Shown here: positions 60,721-64,000 of the stretch, in pieces
Numbering within the stretch: position 1 is the first letter of the stretch
Layout: each line of letters opens with the position of its first letter
Assembly: GCA_951813395.1 (NCBI GenBank)
Contig: OX638356.1
Span: 909,340-973,339 of the forward strand
Length of the DNA stretch: 64,000 nt
Reading direction: 5' to 3'
DNA from: Longimicrobiales bacterium
GTDB taxonomy: Bacteria; Gemmatimonadota; Gemmatimonadetes; Longimicrobiales; Gaopeijiaceae
The notes under the pieces: model-generated
Seen by the model: the letters and a program-made list of their open reading frames with translations, nothing else
Databases searched by the model: none
What the model was told of the DNA's origin: nothing
Position numbers and translations under genes: made by a program

Positions 60721-61668
60721 ATGATCTGCAATACGGCAATCCCGCTCCCCATGCGCGCCCGGCTCCCAACCCGCCCGCTGCTCCCCGCGCTCGGGCTCAC
60801 GCTGGCCGCGACCCTGGCCTGCGCCCCGCCGGCGGACGACGCAGGCGCCGACGCGGGCCCGGCCGACGAGCCCGACCAGGGCGGCGAGTCCTCCTACACC
60901 CAGGTCGCCGATGGCGTCTACCAGTACAACGCCGGCTCGCACAACGCGTTCTTCGTCGACACGGACGGTGGCGTGGTCGCCTTCGACCCCATCTCGACGG
61001 ACGCGGCGGCAGGCCTGGCGGGCGCGATTCGCTCGGCGGCGCCCGACAAACCGCTTGCGGCCATCGTCTACAGCCACAGCGACGCCGACCACGCCACGGG
61101 CGCGCCCGTGCTTCGCGACGCGTTCGGCGACAACGTGCCGATTATCGCTCAGGAGAAAGCGTTTCCCATCATCGTGGCGGGCGGCGACTCCGACCTGCCG
61201 CCCCCGGACCTCACCTTCGCCGACAACCTCACGCTGCGGTTCGGCGGGCGCGCGATCGAGCTCCACTACCTGGGACCGAGCCACACCGACAACCTGCTGG
61301 TGGCCCTCGTTCCCGATGCGGGCGTTCTCTTCGCGGTCGATTTCGTCAGCAACGACCGGGTCGGGTACCGGGACCTCCCGGGGTGGCACTTCGACGACCT
61401 CTACGTCGCGCTCGACCGGCTGATGGAGATCCCGTTCGAGACCGTGGTTTTCGGCCACGGCGCGGTCGGCGACCGCGGGACGATCGAGCGCCAGCTCGCC
61501 TACTACGCGGATCTGCGCGACGCCGTCCAGGAAGCGGTGGACCGGGGCCTGTCCGAGGAGGAGGCCATGGAGCAGGTGCGCCTGGACGACTACGCTCACT
61601 GGGGACAGTACGAAGCCTGGTTCCCGATGAACGTGGGCGCGGTGTACCGCTGGCTGGCCGCGAGCTGA
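60721..61668 (+). CDS. Metallo-beta-lactamase-fold hydrolase, lipoprotein
   Basis: 315 residues. The ATG has GGAGG directly upstream. A hydrophobic signal with lipobox LAATLAC gives a lipoprotein, followed by an acidic linker (ADDAGADAGPADEPD). The MBL metal motif is HSDADH (119-124, HxHxDH variant with Ser), and later ligands are in YLGPSHTDNLLVAL and VVFGHGAVGD. Active site is thus intact for a di-zinc enzyme. Class-B3-like lactonase or small-molecule hydrolase is the general expectation; a lactamase role is not supported. It follows the deacetylase gene by 74 bases. Confidence 0.88.
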   Translation: MICNTAIPLPMRARLPTRPLLPALGLTLAATLACAPPADDAGADAGPADEPDQGGESSYTQVADGVYQYNAGSHNAFFVDTDGGVVAFDPISTDAAAGLAGAIRSAAPDKPLAAIVYSHSDADHATGAPVLRDAFGDNVPIIAQEKAFPIIVAGGDSDLPPPDLTFADNLTLRFGGRAIELHYLGPSHTDNLLVALVPDAGVLFAVDFVSNDRVGYRDLPGWHFDDLYVALDRLMEIPFETVVFGHGAVGDRGTIERQLAYYADLRDAVQEAVDRGLSEEEAMEQVRLDDYAHWGQYEAWFPMNVGAVYRWLAAS

Positions 61669-61716
61669 CACCGCCTGCACCCGCAGCGGCTGGCGGGCCG
61701 GCGGGTGCCCTGCATC

Positions 61717-62436
61717 TCAGGCCCGCACCAGGTCCGCGTAGACGCACTCCCGCCCGTCGGCGTCGCCGTCCGCATCCGCCGCCACGGGCCGTCTCACGAT
61801 CCGGCCGGGCCGCGCTGGCACGGGTGACGAGAACATCGGCCCGTCGAGCACGCAGGTGTGGAACTCGCCGTTCTCGCCGAGCGGGTCGACTTCCGGAGGC
61901 AAATCCGCCAGCAGCTTGCGGTCGAACCACCGGCCCGCGATGCCCGCCGGCGCCAGTTCGGGACTGACGGCGTTGACGACCGCGCGCAGCCCCGAGGCGA
62001 CCATGGTGCGGGCGACCTGTGGCGTGTCGGCGCCCCAGATGGGGAAGACGGGCGTGAATCCGGTGCCGGCCAGCCGGTCTTCGCGGTAGGCGCGCACGTC
62101 TTCCAGAAAGAGGTCACCGAAGGCGAAGTGGGACGCGGTCCGGGCCTCGGGAAGCCGGCGCACCCGTTCCAGGAAGCCGCGCATCGCGGCCTCGTACATC
62201 TCGTTCGTGCAGGGGTACGGGATTTCGATCTCGTAGAGGGGGAGTTCCAGGCAGCGGGCCTGCCGGGCCAGCACCCACCGCGGCGTGCCATGCACCGACA
62301 CGCGATCGAATGCGGGGGTCACCGTGGTGAAGATCCCGCGCACGTCCCAGGCCTCCGGCTGCGCGCGGAGCACGTGCAGCGCCCACGCGGAGTCCTTTCC
62401 GGACGACCAGGAGACGAGGATCGGGGTGGGTGGCAT
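61717..62436 (-). CDS. Diphthine-ammonia-ligase-like ATP pyrophosphatase
   Basis: 239 residues from ATG 62,436. The PP-loop motif is SWSSGKDSAWALHVLRAQ near residue 9; HFAFGDLFLEDVRAYREDRL and FPIWGADTPQVARTMVASGL, then CGENGEFHTCV-like GENGEFHTCVLDGP, are the hallmark of the ATP_bind_4 (diphthine-ammonia ligase) family. In bacteria these adenylating amide-forming enzymes have no diphthamide substrate and the real one is unknown. It is opposite in strand to its neighbours and independent of them. Confidence 0.88.
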   Translation of the reverse strand: MPPTPILVSWSSGKDSAWALHVLRAQPEAWDVRGIFTTVTPAFDRVSVHGTPRWVLARQARCLELPLYEIEIPYPCTNEMYEAAMRGFLERVRRLPEARTASHFAFGDLFLEDVRAYREDRLAGTGFTPVFPIWGADTPQVARTMVASGLRAVVNAVSPELAPAGIAGRWFDRKLLADLPPEVDPLGENGEFHTCVLDGPMFSSPVPARPGRIVRRPVAADADGDADGRECVYADLVRA

Positions 62437-62553
62437 TGGGGACCGGGTGTCGGGTGGCTCACCGGGGCCACCCATTCTACAATGTCCGTCGCCGCGGGGC
62501 CCGGCCCCCGCCCGGCCGAACCGCGCTCGATCCCTTCGACTCTGGAGCCCCCC

Positions 62554-63786
62554 ATGAAACGACGCGACTTCGTGAAGACCGCAGCCGCGGGCGCCGCCGC
62601 GGGCACCGTGCCCGCGCTGGCGACACCGTCCAGGGCCGACGCCACGGACCCGGCGATGCGCCCCGCCCAGCCGGCCCAACCCGCCGCCCCGGCCGTCCAC
62701 GCCCGTGCCACCCGGCCCGTCCTCGTTGCCGATCTGTCCTCGATCCGGTTCCGCAACGGCGGGCCGGAGAGCGCGATCGAGCGCGCATTCCGGGGCATCA
62801 CCGAGGGCGAGGACATCCTGGACGCGTGCGTCGCCGGCGTGAACATCCCCGAACTGGACCCCGAGGAGCACGGCATCGGATACGGCGGCCTTCCCAACGC
62901 CGACGGCGTGGTCCAGCTCGACTCGTGCCTGATGCACGGCCCGCGCAAGTGGGCGGGCGGGGTGGCGGGTCTGGAGGGCGTGAAGACGCCGTCGCTGGTT
63001 GCGAAAGCGGTCGCAGAGCTGACCGACCACCACCTGATCGTGGGCAAGGGGGCGCAGGAGTTCGCGCGGGCGCTCGGCGTCGAGATCCACGACGACCTCA
63101 ACACGGAAGCCACGCGGGCCTACTGGCTGGAATGGCGCCGCCGGGTGGACCCCGGACATTGGCTCGATCCGGAGGAGCGGCTGCGCCGCAGGGGGCCCGC
63201 CGGCGAGGACGCGGACCTCAGCCCGGCCGCCCGCATGCGGCGCTTCCACGACGCTGCGCTCGCGGCCGGTCTCTCCATGGTCGACGACGGCCTCATCGAC
63301 GCCGACTCCTTCTGGGGCACGACGAGCCTCGAGGTCGTGTCGCCCGACGGCGATATCTGCGGCGTGACCACGACCAGTGGCCTCCCGTGGAAGATCCCCG
63401 GCAGGGCGGGGGACTCGCCGATCCTGGGCGCGGGCCAGTACGTCGACAACGATGTGGGTGCGGCGGGCTCGACCGGTCGCGGCGAGGCCAACCTCTACAA
63501 CCTGAGCTGCTTCATGATCGTCGAGTTCATGCGGCAGGGGATGTCGCCCATGGACGCCGGCATGGCCGTGCTGGAGCGCGTCCGCGACAACACGGTGGAG
63601 GCCCGGCTGCAGAACTCGCGCGGACTGCCGGGCTTCGACCTGCGCTTCTTCATCCTGAACAAGTCGGGCGAGTACGCGGGCGTGGCCATGTATGGCTCTG
63701 CGGAGTCGGCGTTCGCGGTGTGCGACGAGAACGGGGCACGGGAGGAGCCGCTCGTGGGGCTGCTGGAGGGGTCGCCGCGGGATTGA
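62554..63786 (+). CDS. N4-(beta-N-acetylglucosaminyl)-L-asparaginase-like Ntn hydrolase with Tat signal
   Basis: 410 residues. Tat signal MKRRDFVKTAAAGAAAGTVP, then the asparaginase/glycosylasparaginase fold: GGLPNADGVVQLDSCLMHG and AGGVAGLEGVKTPSLVAKAV in the alpha part. The nucleophile Thr is about residue 272 in ICGVTTTSGLPWKIPGRAGD, where self-cleavage creates the two chains, followed by SPILGAGQYVDNDVGAAGST, the substrate loop. Relatives split N-glycan asparagine links or isoaspartyl peptides; bacterial Tat versions probably scavenge extracellular peptides. It shares its signal sequence with the deacetylase 2.9 kb upstream. Confidence 0.9.
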   Translation: MKRRDFVKTAAAGAAAGTVPALATPSRADATDPAMRPAQPAQPAAPAVHARATRPVLVADLSSIRFRNGGPESAIERAFRGITEGEDILDACVAGVNIPELDPEEHGIGYGGLPNADGVVQLDSCLMHGPRKWAGGVAGLEGVKTPSLVAKAVAELTDHHLIVGKGAQEFARALGVEIHDDLNTEATRAYWLEWRRRVDPGHWLDPEERLRRRGPAGEDADLSPAARMRRFHDAALAAGLSMVDDGLIDADSFWGTTSLEVVSPDGDICGVTTTSGLPWKIPGRAGDSPILGAGQYVDNDVGAAGSTGRGEANLYNLSCFMIVEFMRQGMSPMDAGMAVLERVRDNTVEARLQNSRGLPGFDLRFFILNKSGEYAGVAMYGSAESAFAVCDENGAREEPLVGLLEGSPRD

Positions 63787-63800
63787 GCTCTCCCGCGTGT

Positions 63801-63829
63801 TAGTATAGTTTATCTCACAACCTATACTA
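63801..63829. promoter_or_regulatory. Candidate operator before the last Fic gene
   Basis: TAGTATAG (63,801-63,808) and CTATACTA (63,822-63,829) form a perfect eight-base inverted repeat with a 13-base spacer, 20 bases before an ATG. The AT-rich composition stands out. It may serve as both promoter element and operator. Confidence 0.5.
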
Positions 63830-63848
63830 CTAGCCGAAAACGTTCAGG

Positions 63849-64000
63849 ATGCCCGGTCGCCACATCCGTCAATTCTGGCGCTATGATCCCACGCTCTATG
63901 CGCCGGCGAAGTACCGAAGGGCGTGCGCTTACGACGCCTTCATTCCGGACCGGCTCGCGGATCTGAGCCTCACGCTGGACGGGGCTGCGGCCGGAATTGT
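63849..64000 (+). CDS. Fic family protein, 3' end cut by the window
   Basis: The 50 visible codons begin MPGRHIRQFWRYDPTLYAPA and continue RRACAYDAFIPDRLADLSL. This opening (RYDPxLYAPxxYRRACxYxxFIPxxLADL) is a well-known N-terminus of Fic/DOC proteins of the large bacterial type, which is why I name it although the Fic motif is outside. The frame is open to the edge. Neither start nor ribosome binding site is strong; ATG at 63,849 is the best. Confidence 0.65.
   Translation, partial: MPGRHIRQFWRYDPTLYAPAKYRRACAYDAFIPDRLADLSLTLDGAAAGI

Overview
The window is GC-rich bacterial DNA with no rRNA, tRNA or CRISPR array that I can recognise. The gene mix points to a soil or host-associated Gemmatimonadota-like bacterium: carboxypeptidase-regulatory-like proteins, 6-bladed beta-propeller proteins, a BlaI/M56 sensor pair, Tat-exported enzymes starting MxRRDFVK, and many Fic and Uma2 proteins. 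This assignment is an inference from gene content only.

Region 1 (1-16,360) is metabolic. A 5'-truncated regulatory-like protein, a short-chain dehydrogenase and an S1/P1-nuclease-like protein are followed by an aerobic CO dehydrogenase cluster: MocA-like cytidylyltransferase, an XdhC/CoxF protein fused to a YHS domain, CoxD, then CoxE, CoxG, CoxM, CoxS and CoxL. CoxL carries the form I signature AYRCSFR, so true CO oxidation is expected. A complete four-subunit fumarate reductase/succinate dehydrogenase and an opposite-strand Fic gene sit between coxD and coxE.

Region 2 (about 16,360-37,630) is an accessory island. It begins exactly where the cox operon breaks off. It holds a DUF6236-like gene and an IS1182 element whose clean removal rebuilds an 87-codon gene. 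It also holds a tightly coupled four-gene operon: PAPS-reductase-like PP-loop enzyme, GHKL ATPase, a protein of unknown family and a DUF6339-like protein. This operon is the best candidate for an undescribed, probably defensive, system. Two further IS elements are stacked at one TA inside a 39-codon ORF. Next come a frameshifted Mrr endonuclease, a large P-loop ATPase with helical repeats, Uma2-like tail repeats, a truncated Rpn nuclease, a SprT-like protease and a HicA/HicB toxin-antitoxin pair.

Region 3 (37,950-43,810) is an envelope module: an internally duplicated membrane protein, a coiled-coil/plant-type LRR protein, a MotA/TolQ/ExbB-like channel protein and a convergent membrane-anchored VWA protein with CPVC repeats. 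A beta-propeller lipoprotein follows. Region 4 (44,000-47,100) is transposon territory (IS110, an IS481-like element, an IS630 relic).

Region 5 (47,277-64,000) returns to chromosomal genes: a DUF5671 pair; BlaI, an M56 protease and a beta-propeller protein in one coupled operon; an isoprenylcysteine-methyltransferase-like protein and gamma-glutamyltransferase; Uma2; a Fic pseudogene; a leader ORF and terminator before an ATP-grasp ligase; a DUF4143 ATPase bracketed by 23-bp-spaced repeats; a Tat-exported deacetylase; an MBL hydrolase; an ATP pyrophosphatase; a Tat-exported asparaginase-like Ntn hydrolase; and the start of another Fic gene.
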